A stretch of 64,000 nucleotides of DNA from Sisyra terminalis (GCA_958496175.1 OY292275.1:56745701-56809700), one strand, 5' to 3'. Positions 47,394 through 60,507 are shown, counted from the first letter of the stretch. The notes: generated by a model from the letters alone, not told the origin. Program-made: numbers and translations.

Positions 47394-48263
47394 TAGAGAT
47401 GCCACGAATATTCGGCCACTATTCGGTATTCGGCCGAATATTGCTTACTATTCGCCCGAATACCAAATCATCAAAAAAAAACAGCATATTTTACTCAAAA
47501 ATGTATATATGGAGATCGGAAAGCAATGTCGTTTTCTTAACATAAAATTAAAACACAAAATTTTTACACAAGCTTTAATTTCGAAGCATATAATACCGAA
47601 TTTGTATTCCTTTGGGAATTTATTTAACCGTTTCAGTATAGAGCTAAGAATAATAAATATTTTTACTCTTTTGTGGGTTAACTAGTCACGCTAATCAGAA
47701 AATGTCTTTAGGTACGACTTTGAAATTACTTATAAACCGATAAATGGCAATTGAATGTCGATAGGTTCAGTAATGACATTACTTTCCGATCCTCTTAATA
47801 TTTATTTTAATCATAAATTTCTATACTTACAACAAAATAAAAATCAATCTATGATACGTTGTGATGGGAAAAAATGAAAAATGAAACTAATATTCGAAAA
47901 CTATTCGGTGTTCGACTATTTACACCGAACAGTAAAGTAGGAAAAAATGAATAATATTACTCAGAAAGGCTTTTATTTCACCAATAGCTTTTGACTTATA
48001 AATTTATTTTACCATAGCATATTAATGCTTAAAATCGATCAGTGGTAAGCTATGATGGATGAAAACAAGTTTTTCAGCGTTGGTTGATAGCAAACAATAT
48101 CGATTTTCCTTATAAATTATAAAGTTAAATTATAAATTATAAAGTAGGTTTAAACTTTAAACCTCATTTGCTAACGGTAAGTGTTGCCGAATATTCGGTG
48201 CTTCGGCTAAAAAACTCGCCGAATATTTGGTTTTCGGCCAAATCACTATTCGTGGTACCTCTA
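47394..48263. mobile_element. non-autonomous hAT element, 870 bp
   Basis: Its ends TAGAGATGCCACGAATA and the inverse TAGAGGTACCACGAATA agree at 15 of 17 bases. The flanking 8-bp duplication is ATTTCTAT (47386-47393) / CTTTCTAT (48264-48271), one mismatch. The subterminal regions are packed with ATTCGG/CCGAAT motifs (for example ATTCGGCCGAATA near 47432), as in known hAT families with GCCACGAATA ends. No transposase is encoded. Confidence 0.88.
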
Positions 48264-48271
48264 CTTTCTAT

Positions 48272-49364
48272 GATTTATCTTTTTAGAAACAGCCGATTTT
48301 ACAACCAAACGACTCAAACAATAAACGATAAAATATATTTTTCTTCTTCTAATTCTGATTTTCTTTTATACTTTTATATTGATTTACGTAAAAAATGAGA
48401 AGCAACAACGAACAAACGAAGTTGTGAAAAGAACGAACACTTCAACATCAATTTTCAAATGACTAGCACAATTACAAAATACTTTGTTATTTTTCATTAC
48501 ATTTTGTTTGTGTAATCCACTTGCATTTTCGCAATTAAATTACGCTTTTATCATGAAAGAAATAAAAGCTTTCGCTTCGATCCAACAGCAGAGTAAGTCA
48601 TTAAAATTGCTTGTAATTTATGAGAGTACATACGCAAAACACGAACATTTCGTCGAATAAATTTTAATTTCAATATCGATTCTGTTAGATTTGCTTTACA
48701 ATACAATCGCAAGTCGAGAGACTCCAATTTGCTGGGTGCTTGTTATCAGTGCACCACCGTGAAAATAACATATTTCCGAATAAAAACCGGAACGAAATTT
48801 ATTTGAGAATAAATGACGCCGCTAATGCAATAAGAAATAATAAAGAAACGGTGGAAGAAAATAGAAACAATGAGAGGACGCGGCTTTATGAAATTCGCTG
48901 TAGAAAAAGCAATTTGATGTATGAATAAAGTAACAAGGAAACTGTATAATAGAAGCGGTCACAACCTTCAACAGCAGCCAAGACAATGGTCTGCGATGTG
49001 GAATAATTTGAAATTAAATCATGGAACAATAATCCTTTCAACGCAAACGTCTTCAGTTACGGTTGTATGCAGAGATATCGGCTCTATCAAGGCTTGTCCA
49101 TGAGGGTTGCTACCGCCGATGATAAACTACCCTACAATTATCGGTCAGCGAAGCTTTGTCGAGACTTGTGCTCTAATCGCAACCGCCCTCTTCATTCAGG
49201 TATTTACCTATTCTGCATGGATATTACGCAGATATTTATAGCTTCCGAAATCATTGCGCGTCATGTTTATGCAAATACTCTGAATAATTACACTTTGTTA
49301 GTGGCAGATAATAACATTGTTTCAAAATAAGTGTTGCTACGAAAGCCAACCCTCTTCACATTAA
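48272..49364. other. gene-free stretch with GC-richer island (48540-49330)
   Basis: The island is unique and more balanced in composition. Overlapping short frames in three phases cover it, none with a recognised product, and they contradict each other. GTAAGTCA (48592) and CAG/GTATTT (49200) resemble donors. It may contain non-coding exons or an enhancer. Confidence 0.3.
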
Positions 49365-49366
49365 TA

Positions 49367-51440
49367 GGGGACACCGGGAACAAAAATAACAATTTGTACT
49401 TTTACCTTGATATCTGGCTGAATGTTATTATTCCCATTAAATGAATATAATCACATACAAATTTAGTTTATGTTCTTCACAATGGTAATTCGATTTATTA
49501 AATTACTAGTAGTTGCCCGTTGCATTCGCAACTAAAGGTTTTATCTCAATAAAATGTTTAATATGAGATAATGTAGAGTTAATCAACAACCGAAATTTTA
49601 AATTTAATAATCAAAGTGTTGTTAATATAAACAAAAGTTTATCCAAAATTATATTAAGCAATAAAATATAAGTGTTTTTTTATATCATTTTAATAACAAC
49701 ATTTTAAATAACGTCATTTCACTAAATTAGTATGAAAGTTTAATACTTATGTAGTACTTATACCAAATAGGCGATTTAAAATTTCGGTTCGTTTTTCAAC
49801 AATCAAACTTTTTTAAATCTATTTTATTTTATGAACCAATGGTTGGGATCTGGCGTAATTATATATTCGGCTGAAAAGCATTAAGGTGGCAATTTTTTGC
49901 CATATATTTCACTGTCAATTCAAATATAAAATCTTCGATACTAACTTTTTTTCGATATTTAGAACAATTTGAAAACCAATTATTGATTTTGAAAATAAAT
50001 AAAATATTCGAATTTACTTCCACGCTTTCCACCTATTCCAACAATTTTGTATGTACAACGTCCAAATGTGCGAAACCGAATAGGTTTTTAGTCACGTTAA
50101 CTAACATAAAGAAGGTCATTATTTTTTTTTTCGTTTTACATTGTCTTTTCAAATATAAGTGCACATTTGTGTCGATGAAATTTGGAAAGTGTTTTTCTTA
50201 TACAATTCAGATATATAATAAGAAAGGGTTTTTTGATAATTCCTCCTCTAAAAGAGTGAAAAACGGTGGCAAAGTTTGTACGGCATAACGTCTAATAAAC
50301 AATCGAAATTTCAAATTGAATAATCAATCAAAGTCCGTTAAAGGCGAAACGTTATTACTGCTTAATATAAAACAAAGTTGATTTATTATTAGAAACAAAA
50401 ACTTAGGATCTGCTTAAAAATTTAACTCTGATAGATATGTCTGAAAATAGTTAAAATAGTTAAGTTAAGTTTGTAAGTGAGAATTATGTTTTTTGGCTTT
50501 CACATATTGTAAACCTGAAAATCCGAAATACGTATTTATTTACAAATAAAAGCATTAGTGAGTGAGTACCCTTACCCACGTTTTGAATGCGTAAGTGGGG
50601 ATAACAGAGCGCATGCGGATAGCCTATTCTGCACGGACGCACGGCAAGATAGTCAATTTATATATAAGATGTTGTGTTTTATATGAATAACACAGAGTTA
50701 AAAAAAATTGTCAGTTGTTACTTTCGACCACGTAGGCGGGTCGAAAGTAACAAGACAAAGAGGTAGCTAATAGAAAACAATAGTACAAGTTTAATCAACA
50801 AATTACTAATTTAAAGACTTTCTATTAATGATATAAACCAAATTCAGCATTTTAAATACTCAAAAAATATCTATTTTAAGGAAATGAATCAATAGAATGC
50901 CGCGACTACGCATAAGAACTATTGCATGAAGAACTACCGACACGGAAATGTATCGAAAACCATTCTATTGAAGTAGATATCCATAAAAATATGATGTTAG
51001 TAATAAAGTCATTACGAGAACAAAAGTAACATATTACTTTTGTACCCTAAGGGGCTATGTTACTTTTGTCCCCATTCTCATTTTTAATAAAACGTGTAAT
51101 ATAACCTTAAAACAGAACGTGGTAGACAAAAATGAATTTAAACAATGTACAATTTATCTAATCAAGAATGGATATGCAAACATTTGGATTGCTATGATCC
51201 TTTTACGACTATGTAAACAATAAATAAGAAAACGTCGCAAAACTTACTTTTGGCTAGTTAAAACAAATAACGTCCTATTATATAACCTAACAACGCACTA
51301 CGCACGCGTCGACTTAATGCGATTGAGGGGGGTGCTCTAGGCTATCACCTTATGGCAGCAAAATGATGCTCGCCTATTGGATAAACCTAGAAAGCATTTG
51401 TTACTTTCGACCCGCCGTTACTTTTGTACCCAGTCTCCCC
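49367..51440. mobile_element. 2.07-kb TA-target TIR element rich in GTTACTTTYG repeats
   Basis: The ends GGGGACACCGGGAACAAAA and the inverse GGGGAGACTGGGTACAAAA match at 20 of 24 positions when the following RTAAC is included, with TA at both borders (49365-49366, 51441-51442). The motif ACAAAAGTAAC / GTTACTTTYGwCCC recurs inside in both orientations (near 50716, 50742, 51023, 51040, 51060, 51400). A diverged internal direct repeat is seen at 49585-49618 and 50291-50332 (CGAAATTT...AATTTAATAATCAA). TA duplication suggests the Tc1/mariner group. The internal frames show no DDE motif. Confidence 0.75.
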
Positions 51441-51442
51441 TA

Positions 51443-52728
51443 CAAAGGGTGAATATCCCCATTGCACTCATCCCCATATCCTCCAGGCATAAACTCTTTG
51501 TTTTGAAAATATTCTTTACCTACCTACTTACAATTCTTTTAAAACTCCCATAAACGGATGCGTAAGTGAAAATGTTGTATGAGACTATATGGCATAATAA
51601 TAGAGATGAATAAGATAAATGTTATATAAGAGAAAGAACAATTCCCATATATTCATATTTAAACTAACTATATATATATGAAAACGTAAGCTATATACCT
51701 TCCACATTGAAAGTTATAAAAGCGAGAACGCGTGTTAAATAGCAATATTTGAAAGACTAAAGTAATTAGTCGTGCTTGAGAATAGCTTGTGCAAATGGCA
51801 CGTAGCTAATGCTTATTAAATAGTTCTTTATTAAAAGAATTACCTTTGCCTTCTAAGTTTAAATGCGAGTTTTATTACAAAGCAGATGTTGCCATTTGTG
51901 TTCAATGTGAAATTTTCTATATGTAGGTTAAGGGAGTATAACCGGGGGGGGGGGAAAGGAAGGGTTAGGTACAGTGTAAGAGATTCCAACGACTGGTTAG
52001 TGTTTAGATGTGGAAAGTGAGAGAAAGAAGAAAATTGGCGGTGGGAAGATAAGCGATGCGCTGGCAAGTTTTCACCTCACTAACGCAACTTTTCCGAAAG
52101 CCCTAAAGCGATGTACGAAACTTATACTTGGTTTTCGTTGACACAAGCACAGAAAACCATATATTTCAAGTATTTATCGCCAAGTTGGAAACTTTAAAAA
52201 AATGACCATTCAACCATGGGGGTCGTAACTTGCTGCTGAATGTCGCTAATCATTTAAACACACAAACATTTCCTTTTCAATTAGCCATTTCTGTTTTCAA
52301 TTAAAAACCATTGAATGATCAAAAATTTCGTTACAAAATTTTCGCCAAGAAAAAACAAATATGTAAAACTATAAAATTTTAAATATTTAACTATTCAAAA
52401 AGCTTCGGTTAGTTGGGTGTCTGAAATTTAAAATTCAGAAGCTTAAACAATAGACATTATACAATTTTAGCATTCAAGGTTCATTTAAAATTCTTATATT
52501 ATGCTAATTTAAATTGTTATTCGTTCGTAAGATGTTTTAATCTTAACAATATGTTATCATCTTTTTTTCAAAAATTTGCATTTAAAAAAATACTCCAACA
52601 GTGGAAGTTCATAGCAAAATAAATGCAAAATTTACCAATTTTGTAAGTATAAACAAATAACCAAAAGTTGCAACTAAAGCTCCTAAATTCAATCCCTAAT
52701 TTAACTTAATCGGAAGTGATTGATATGA
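51443..52728. other. unannotated stretch
   Basis: No gene recognised. A G(12) run at 51942-51953 in a purine-rich tract is the main feature. Confidence 0.5.
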
Positions 52729-53365
52729 TCCAGAACAATCTACAAAAATTCTAGCTGGTTTTCATAAAAATTTAAACCGTTGATATAATCTCTATGATTA
52801 TCTGAAAATATTTATAACATAAATTACATCAAGAACCTAGCACTTCTGTGGCTGGGAATTTGTAGGCCTTTATAACTAAGATTTTATTTCTTAAATTTTT
52901 TCGATGTTTACCTCTATAACTTAAACTTTGTATCTCTATATGTATAAGTATAAAACAATTGATTAGATTTGTACAAATTGAACCACGTTTGCTAACAAAT
53001 ATTCTAATTTAATCCGAACTTGCCTACGGGACCCTCTATAGATAGGACAACTGTCATTTTAAATCTACCTTTTTTGGGAAACTAAGTAAATGAAAAACCT
53101 GTATCTGTGATAAAAATGCTAGGTCCTTTATGGTTCTAGTTAAAAATATTTCACAGTACCTATGTTTAGCTTTGTAAAAATACAGTTTATCATATCAGGA
53201 AAAAAATGGATCTTATCGCCAGAAAAGTAGCCGATTTCTGCTTTAGGCCATAAGAAACTGGATCGATTTTGCTCCAGAACGATTTACAATAATCCTGGCT
53301 GATTTTCATAAAATTTAAATCATTGATATAATCTCTATGACTATTTGAAAAAAAAATCTTTATAA
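52729..53365. repeat. direct repeat pair, about 90 bp each
   Basis: 52729-52816 and 53273-53365 share TCCAGAAC, TTTTCATAAAA, TTTAAA and TTGATATAATCTCTATGA with scattered changes. They may be two copies of one dispersed repeat, or the edges of a 545-bp tandem duplication whose middle has diverged. Confidence 0.7.
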
Positions 53366-53884
53366 TTGAAGCCCTTAAAGAAGGAAGCATTAATTGTAGT
53401 GTATGCATTGTAGAAATAGAATTGGGGTCGATTTTAATACAGTTTAGTGTAATTATATCATAGAGTAGATGTTATAGGTCTCTTAACTGAAGAATTCAAA
53501 GAAAATGTGGCAATAAGGAAAGAGGAGATCGATTTTTTTTAAAACTGTTTAACGTAATTAATAAAAAGTGAATCAAATTAAATAATTTAATTAATTAAAG
53601 GTAGATAAAACTAATTTTAGTCAATAAGAACAAATAATTAATAAATAAATATTGAGTTGTGTTGGTGGACACAACCAATTCAAGAGCAGGACATGACGAC
53701 AAATTGCAATTATTGCCAAGAGGCAGATTGTGCAAATTAAGTGGAAATAAAAAAAAAAATAACCAGTCTCAAATGGATCCTAATTTTCTGGGAAGTACGC
53801 ATAATTTGAAATAAATATCTGAATTGGAAATGGAAATCAAACAATATTTTATTTTTATTTTTTCCATACATATAGACAAAATAA
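53366..53884. other. unannotated AT-rich stretch
   Basis: Nothing recognised. Confidence 0.55.
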
Positions 53885-54790
53885 ATTATTTTGAACAGAA
53901 AACTTTTAAGAAAATTAAAAAAATTTATGAAGAAGTTAACGTCTATCACATTTCAACCAATTAGTAGAAGAACTCAGAGGAATATTTATTTCAAAAGTAC
54001 AATCAAAGCTATAAATCCAGGAAACGAGGATAAAAGCACATTGTTATTTTGCTCATTGATATCCTCCCGGAATTCAATCGTGTTGGCACCAGGGACTAAT
54101 TGATGAAACAGAAAATCCTACCATCCCTCAATACCTCACACAAATCCAGATCTATCATTCCTAAAGAATTAGAGCTTTCAAGTGGTCATTGAAGTAACAC
54201 AACCTATTGCAAGAGGCATCGTAAAAAATGAAAGTCCCATAAGGCTTAATACTAGGACTATCACTGTATAATGTCCGTTATAGTGCCCTGCCAAAAGTCA
54301 AAACAAAAGATAGAATAATAATGCAATAATGGCGGAGAACGTAGCCATTGTTGAAGTTTGAGGTAAAGATTATGAAATTTTTCGCAGGAAGTTAAAATGT
54401 GAGGCTAAAATAATCATTTTTCGACGCCCAACGACCCTTCGAAAGTTATAGGAGAGACAAACGACTATAACATAGAAGTCAAAGGTAGACGCTGATAAAT
54501 ATCTTCAGTTGTACCAAAATATTATATTCATGCATTGAAATCACAATGGCAAATCTAAGGCTAACCCAGCTTCATATATCCAATCATGCATAAGAAGTCC
54601 TTACTATGAATTAAAAATGCAATATTACTGTACAAAAGCTCGATTAGATCATTGGTAATATAGACCAGATAAGGGAGCAGAAGTTGTTTCCAGAAAATAA
54701 GAAGAAAACAAGAATTTCAGATCATAAGAAAGGCAAAAAGAGTACCATGGTTCCAAAGGGATAATCATTTGTACAGTGAATTCATACTTT
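53885..54790 (+). pseudogene. second Jockey-clade LINE reverse-transcriptase relic
   Basis: Reading through frameshifts on the plus strand: LLRKLKKFM (53895, end of the SKVFEKLLLKRLKKFM block), PEFNRV near 54065 (the QAFDxVW position), KVP*GLILGLSLYNV near 54232-54275 (the GVPQGSxLGPxLYNV block) and AIMAENVAI near 54330 (the DDTAIM position, with the first Asp changed). A thumb-like part follows, and DNHLYSEF near 54765 (RNDxIHxEL block). Order and spacing match a Jockey RT. The copy is a different, more decayed lineage than the one at 6-8 kb. No intact catalytic motif remains. Confidence 0.72.
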
Positions 54791-56700
54791 CAAACCTAAC
54801 CGAAACATTTACATTTTTAACTTCTGAACTAGGGCTTTAACTATTAACGAGAATTAAAAGTAAGTTTTCGTTAATTTTTGAAGTCAAATCTCTTTTAATT
54901 TTTAACATAAGCTTTAATGAATTTTAGAAAATTCACCACTTTTATAATAAAAATACCATTTTTGTTCCCACTAGCCAATCCAAAGAAAATCAGTAGAGAA
55001 ACTTTTTCGAAAATTATTTTCATAATAAAAAAGTTTCGACTAATTTAACAAACTCAATAAAAACATGATTTATATGTCGTAAAGTTAAGTAAACCTTCCG
55101 TTTCAGAAAAATTGAGAAAAATCATAAAACGTAATTGTATAAGCTTTTAATAAAAAAAGCGCCTTGTATACCCACCCGTTAAACGAAAAATATTAAAAAT
55201 AATATAATATAAAACATAGAATAATGTTTAATTAAATATTTTTACAGCCGTTGTTTTCCTCGATACGTTTCACGAAACATTAAATTATTCATGTGATCTT
55301 AAAGTTGAGTTTTATTGAGCTATTTGAGATGAAATTCTAAATGCGATAAGAAAATACGATTGCATATTTAACTGGAAATACATAGATATATATGTTTCTA
55401 TATACATATATAAATATAAGAGTGGATTTTTATTTATTTTACAATTCAATTATTAACATATTTTTCGAAAATGTCAAGAATCTATTTGACTGAATGTTTG
55501 ACTTAATCCGAGGAGAAATATCTTCTTTTATGTTATTTATTCTCAAGAAAGTTTTGATTTATTCTATTATCTTTGAATGTATATGGAGTTCACTTATACA
55601 AGCAAATAGTTGTAATATATAAATCTGCCAGTCACAACATATATTTTGTTGTTAAATTTGTTTCGCTTATTTTATTTGGATAGAAACAATAAATTGTATG
55701 TTTATCGAAATCTATCTTTTTGTGACAGAATTATAATGAATTTAACCTGCTGATTTATCGATAGGTGAATTAAATGTAAACAGCGCTGTGCATAAACTCG
55801 CCCCCATATAAATTTAATGGGGGTTGTTGTAAAACTAACGCTTACCGCAGATTTGTTAGGTAGTACGAGCGCTCTATGTATATTACCATGTCTATTTTGG
55901 TGTCAATTTTAAAAATATCGCATTTCCAATTGCTATTTTTCTTGCCGTTGTTGTTGTTGGTCGAAACTTTATACTTTGCGGTTTTTGTTTTATGCGTTGG
56001 CGGTTCGAAACCATCGCATTTACGATATTAAATTTTGGAAAATATGGAAAACCGCAGTTCTTTGAGCACAAAATGATTGATCAGGTTTTAAAGTTTTCGG
56101 TGGAAATGGATGCTTTTGTTGATTGAAATTTTCTTTGGAATTAACAAAGAATTGGAAATTAATAATTTTCGAATTATATTTGAGGCAATTAATGTTGAAT
56201 AATGTTTAAAAGTATTTCCACTCAACCCAATGGAATTTTCATATTTGTTTTTGAGTAATAAAATTATATTATATTTAAATAAAATGAAGATAAAATTAAT
56301 AGCAAAGAAAATCTTTTAGGGAATTTCAACTTAAATGAATAATCTAGGAATTATCAAATAAATTATTTATATGAAACTCATATTTCCTTTACTTCTAAAA
56401 GGCTGGCAAATAATGCTGTTTCTAAACATATCACCAAATAGTTTCGGTTGAGATTCGTTTTAAATGATAAAATAATCATCGTAGTACGTATTAACTACTT
56501 TAAAATAGAGTTCATTTTATTAAGAAAAAAAAACAAATAAATTATACAAAAGCACTTACAAAAGTATTTCAATAATCAACATGATACTATTTAACTATCA
56601 AATCCTTTATAAGTAATACTACTAATAAGGTTTTATGATTTTCAGGCTCAAAACTTTTTAAAAATGTATTTATTTCTTAATTTTTTTCAATTCAGCAACG
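54791..56700. promoter_or_regulatory. gene-free stretch with possible regulatory island (55780-56035)
   Basis: The island is unique, less AT-rich and contains CCCCCAT...ATGGGGG facing palindromes (55801, 55819), CAGCGCTG, a (GTT)4 run and TGCGGTTTTT, a Runt-type site. There is no coding frame. The rest of the stretch is AT-rich without recognised content. Confidence 0.25.
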
Positions 56701-56727
56701 TTTCGTCACATATCGTGACTTCCTCAG
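56697..56727 (-). ncRNA. hammerhead-like CTGA...GAAA motif
   Basis: Minus strand: CTGAGGA (56727-56721), A, stem GTCAC / GTGAC (56719-56715, 56709-56705; read as complement) with GATAT loop, then GAAACGTT. It is followed by GCTGAATTGAAAAA, close to the downstream part of the 37.2-kb copy. The stem differs from that copy at one paired position, with both sides changed. Confidence 0.5.
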
Positions 56728-59700
56728 ACATCTAATATATAACCATGTGCACATACATGAACTGACATTAACATAAATTCAGAATTTCCCAAAAATCGAT
56801 TTAATTTACATCTTCTAAAAATTTAATATCTTAAAAATTTTCACTGGGAATTTCAGGAGAATTCGACGTTTAACATTAAAAACACTAATTTTTTTAATAC
56901 AATAATCTAGTGAACTGTTGAGAAGTTATGATGGTCACTGCTAAGAACTATTTATGGAAAAGGAACCAATTCATATAGTGATAATTTTTAAGATCACTTA
57001 TATTTTATTTTCAAACGGTGAAATTAAGATACAATAAAAATCAATAAAAAACCTGGTGAAATAAAAATTATTATAAATTAATGTTTTTTTTCGTGGCTCT
57101 GACACCCCCTAATCCCTTACGTTAACGTTTGCTGAAGTTTGACCACTATTGAAAAGAAAAATCTTTAAATATTCTCAAATTCTAAAAAATCATTTTTAAA
57201 CTATGCAATTGCAAAATTATTTCATATCATAATGCAACAGTAAATCGCCATATGGGTGCATCAATTTTTTCAAGAAAAAAATTTCAATTCTTGATATTTC
57301 AGTAGTACTGAAGAAATTATGATTAAACTAGCATCAAAGCACAATTTGGTGATAAATACAGTGATAGGAATTTAGTTTCCAACCATTGCTGGTTAAATTA
57401 AGTTCTCGGTAATAAACATTAATGTTTACAAAAGCTTTATGTGTTCCGAGGTCCACTATTTGATTATCTCTGATAAAAACTATAGATATTAAATTGAAAA
57501 TTATCGTATCGTGAGATATTTCAAAGTTGCACAAATAAATTTTATGATTAAAATAATTTATTAACGTGTAAGTTATTAATAAATATATCGGCCAGAAAAA
57601 AGATTCATGCACTTTTGTGCAAGATGATGCACCCTGCCACTACCCAAACCATAAGGAATGTATATGTTAAATTTTGAATCCCTTTTGTCGGTGATTAAAA
57701 AGTCAATTAACTTTTTATGGAAACCATTGTTGAAATAGTTACAGAAAAATACCAGAAGAAACCTAAATTCGGTATTGAAGCTCTTTGAGTTTTACGACAG
57801 TAGTTATGCAAAAGTTTTTGCTAAAAACATTTGCGATGTGTACTTCTGTGCATTAGACGTCCATATACACCAAAAATGGAAATTTAATTCGATAGTTTTG
57901 AGTTCTCGAACTCTAACTAACCAAAAAGTTTAAAAAATTCAAACAAAGACATATTGAATGTGAAAGTATCGATTATCCAAAAATCTATAAGTGTCTATAA
58001 AATGCCAACAGAAAAGGCATTTTTTCGCAACATAATGTCAGATCACTAAATGCAAGAAAAACTCTAAAAAATATTAATGTATTAAGGTGGCAGATATAAC
58101 CTTACCTACCATTTTTGATCAATAGTCCTCCATCGGATTTTGGTAACGATAAAGAAAATGAAAATTTAAATGATGTTATGGTCAAATATCACATGATTTT
58201 TAACGATTTACCATAAAAATCAGAAGATCAATAATAATGGCAACTATTATATCATAGATTCAAAATCAAAAACAACAAAATTTTGTATCTTAGTTTTGCA
58301 TTATAAACGACATCCCTTTCATTAATTATTTTCTATTAAAAGGATAACTTTATAAGTAGACTAGCGAACACTGGTAACTTCAGTCAGCATAATATTATGT
58401 TATTAATATTGCGAATTAATTTTACTAACTTAATTTGGAAGTTTAATCAAAATTTTAGTGATTAAAGGACCAAAAAATTTTAAAACTTTTTATATCTAAC
58501 AACTAACATTCGTTATGTAAGAGAAACTAGTTGCCAATGCTAAATAAACTAAAAAATATTTCAACCTTTTCGGGCCATTCACTCCACCGCAGTTGCAATT
58601 TGACCGATGAAAATAAATAAAAAATCCACCTAAACTAGCAAACTGCAAGTGTAATAAAAAAGTTATTCTCACAAAAATATGTCTAATAAGTAGCTGAACA
58701 AAAATAAAATCCTTTCAATACTTTAATTTTTCTTTTGTTGAAAGATTTTTAAATCGAAAATTGGAAATATTTGATTTAAATCACCCATCTATCAACTGAA
58801 AATTAAAGAATACTAAAACCTACCAGTCCTTTAAATACGTTTTTGAAATACATTTATTTTCATAAAAAAAAATAAACCAAAAATATCCTTCATACCAATC
58901 GGATTATTTATAAATTCGCGTCCGAGACATATTTTCGTTTGAATAAATCGAGCGGTTTTCATATTAGCCAAGTCGAGATTAAATCAAAAACTTATTATAT
59001 TTGCGATGTTCTTTATTTACTGCACATCGTTTTATTGTCGTAATAAATATGAATGACCCGGATAGTTATACAATATCGCTAGATTGTATGAAATCACGTT
59101 TTCTGAATCTTCGAAGCCTTGATTGGATATTATATTTATACGTATTTGCTCAAGCTGTGCAAAGTCAATACGATTTTGTATACCTTCGTTATATTTGTCA
59201 AACCGTAAAAATAAAATTGAGGCTAATCTCTATTTAAATTCAATAGATTCTCTATCTTTTAATGCGTATTAAACTTTTTTATGCGAATGGATAGAATCAT
59301 TCGACTTTATTCAACGTTAATCTAACCTGACAATTGATCGTTTCGGGGGCTGAAGCAAATAAAATATTTTTTTTTTTACTTGACAATTTCAATAGTTTTG
59401 ATACTATAAAAGAGAAGAAGAAGTTTTCGATGGAATTTTATTAACAATTATTAGAAAAAAATCGGCTTGAGTATAATGTTAAAAGCTCTACTTGTACGTA
59501 TTGATTTTTTAAAGCTCAAAAACAATTCTGTAGCAAGTTTCAACTTTGTCCTATAAAACACAAATTTACATTTTGATTTATTTCTGCTACAATTATTAAA
59601 AAACTAAAGATTTGACTTATATAAAAGAATCGCATTTTTTTCTTTGGTTATTGATTTTTATATATTTATAATATATTTATATCTCTTTTATAAACTTCTT

Positions 59701-59790
59701 CCCTATTTCTCATATAAGGGATTATATACAGTTCGAATTTTCAAAAATTTGAAAAGGCGTTTTTACCCTAAGAAAAGTGCTTTTCAAACT
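56728..59790. other. unannotated AT-rich stretch
   Basis: Nothing secure. A short QDDAPCH reading at 57620 is noted among the rejected items. Confidence 0.5.
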
Positions 59791-59794
59791 TTAA

Positions 59795-60503
59795 GGGTGG
59801 ATCACCCTCAGAACGTAAAAAAATACTTTTTTAAAACTGCTGCCATTTTGTTTTTTAGAAATATTAAAAAACGGTCTTCGGCATGTAAAAGTTGAATTTT
59901 TGAACTATTTTTTTTTATTTGCCCCGATATATCCTCCCCCCCCTTTTACAGCGCTTTGAAAAAGGGTTCTCAGAAATGAGGAGGCAAACGGGAGACAAGT
60001 TTTCTCGGAAACCGAAAGTCATATCATGATTTACCAAAGAATGTAGGTTTTGGTAATGCGTCTTCTTGGTACTGAACCTCGAAAATCCGAAAAAAGTTGA
60101 AAGTTCACAAAATGGCGCGACTTTGAAAAAAAAGTTAAAAAAAACGACCTTTTTTTGGACCTTTCCCCCTTTCCCACTTTCAGGGGGGGGAGGTTTGGCC
60201 AATTTCAGAGGTTCAGTACCAAGAAGACATGTTGAACTATAACACTCTCCAGTTTCAAGTCAATCCGTCGGATAGTTTCTGAGAAATCTTGTCTCCCAGT
60301 TTCCAAAAGTTGATTTCGAGAAAAACGCATTTAAAGTTTTTTTAAGATATTTTTTTATGCTATTTTGAATTTATTCAATTTTTATCAGTGAAAATACATT
60401 AGTCAGCTATTCCAATCCTTTTAATACGTGTTTCTTGAATGTTATAAGAAGACATTTATGGAAAAAAAAAACGAAATTCTTTTTTTCTGACGGTGATCCA
60501 CCC
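59795..60503. mobile_element. foldback TTAA-target MITE, 709 bp
   Basis: TTAA borders both ends (59791-59794, 60504-60507). The ends GGGTGGATCACCCTCAGA and the inverse GGGTGGATCACCGTCAGA differ at one base. Inner arms also pair: TCTTCTTGGTACTGAACCTC (60061-60080) with its exact inverse at 60208-60227, and GGGAGACAAG..TTCTC with its inverse near 60290. TTAA duplication indicates a piggyBac-type mobiliser. The ends differ from those of the 41-kb TTAA element, so it is another family. The open frames inside are incidental. Confidence 0.85.
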
Positions 60504-60507
60504 TTAA

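Noticed and set aside
48740..49330. Three overlapping frames of 60-87 codons in different phases
   Set aside because: They contradict one another, none has a recognisable motif, and no splice pattern links them into one frame.
49983..50288. 101-codon plus-strand frame inside the TA-target element
   Set aside because: It has no DDE catalytic triad or helix-turn-helix signature, and a transposase would be three times longer.
51942..51965. G-quadruplex candidate in the G(12) run
   Set aside because: There is only one long homopolymer run followed by one GGG; a quadruplex from a single run cannot be argued from sequence.
57605..57655. Plus-strand reading FVQDDAPCHYPNHKE resembling the Tc1 QDNAPCH block
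   Set aside because: Neither the upstream catalytic block nor the downstream SPDLNPIE block could be found nearby. A single short match is not enough.
59915..60202. 95-codon minus-strand frame starting MAKPPPPESGKGG
   Set aside because: It lies wholly inside the non-coding TTAA MITE and is created by its C/G and A/T runs.
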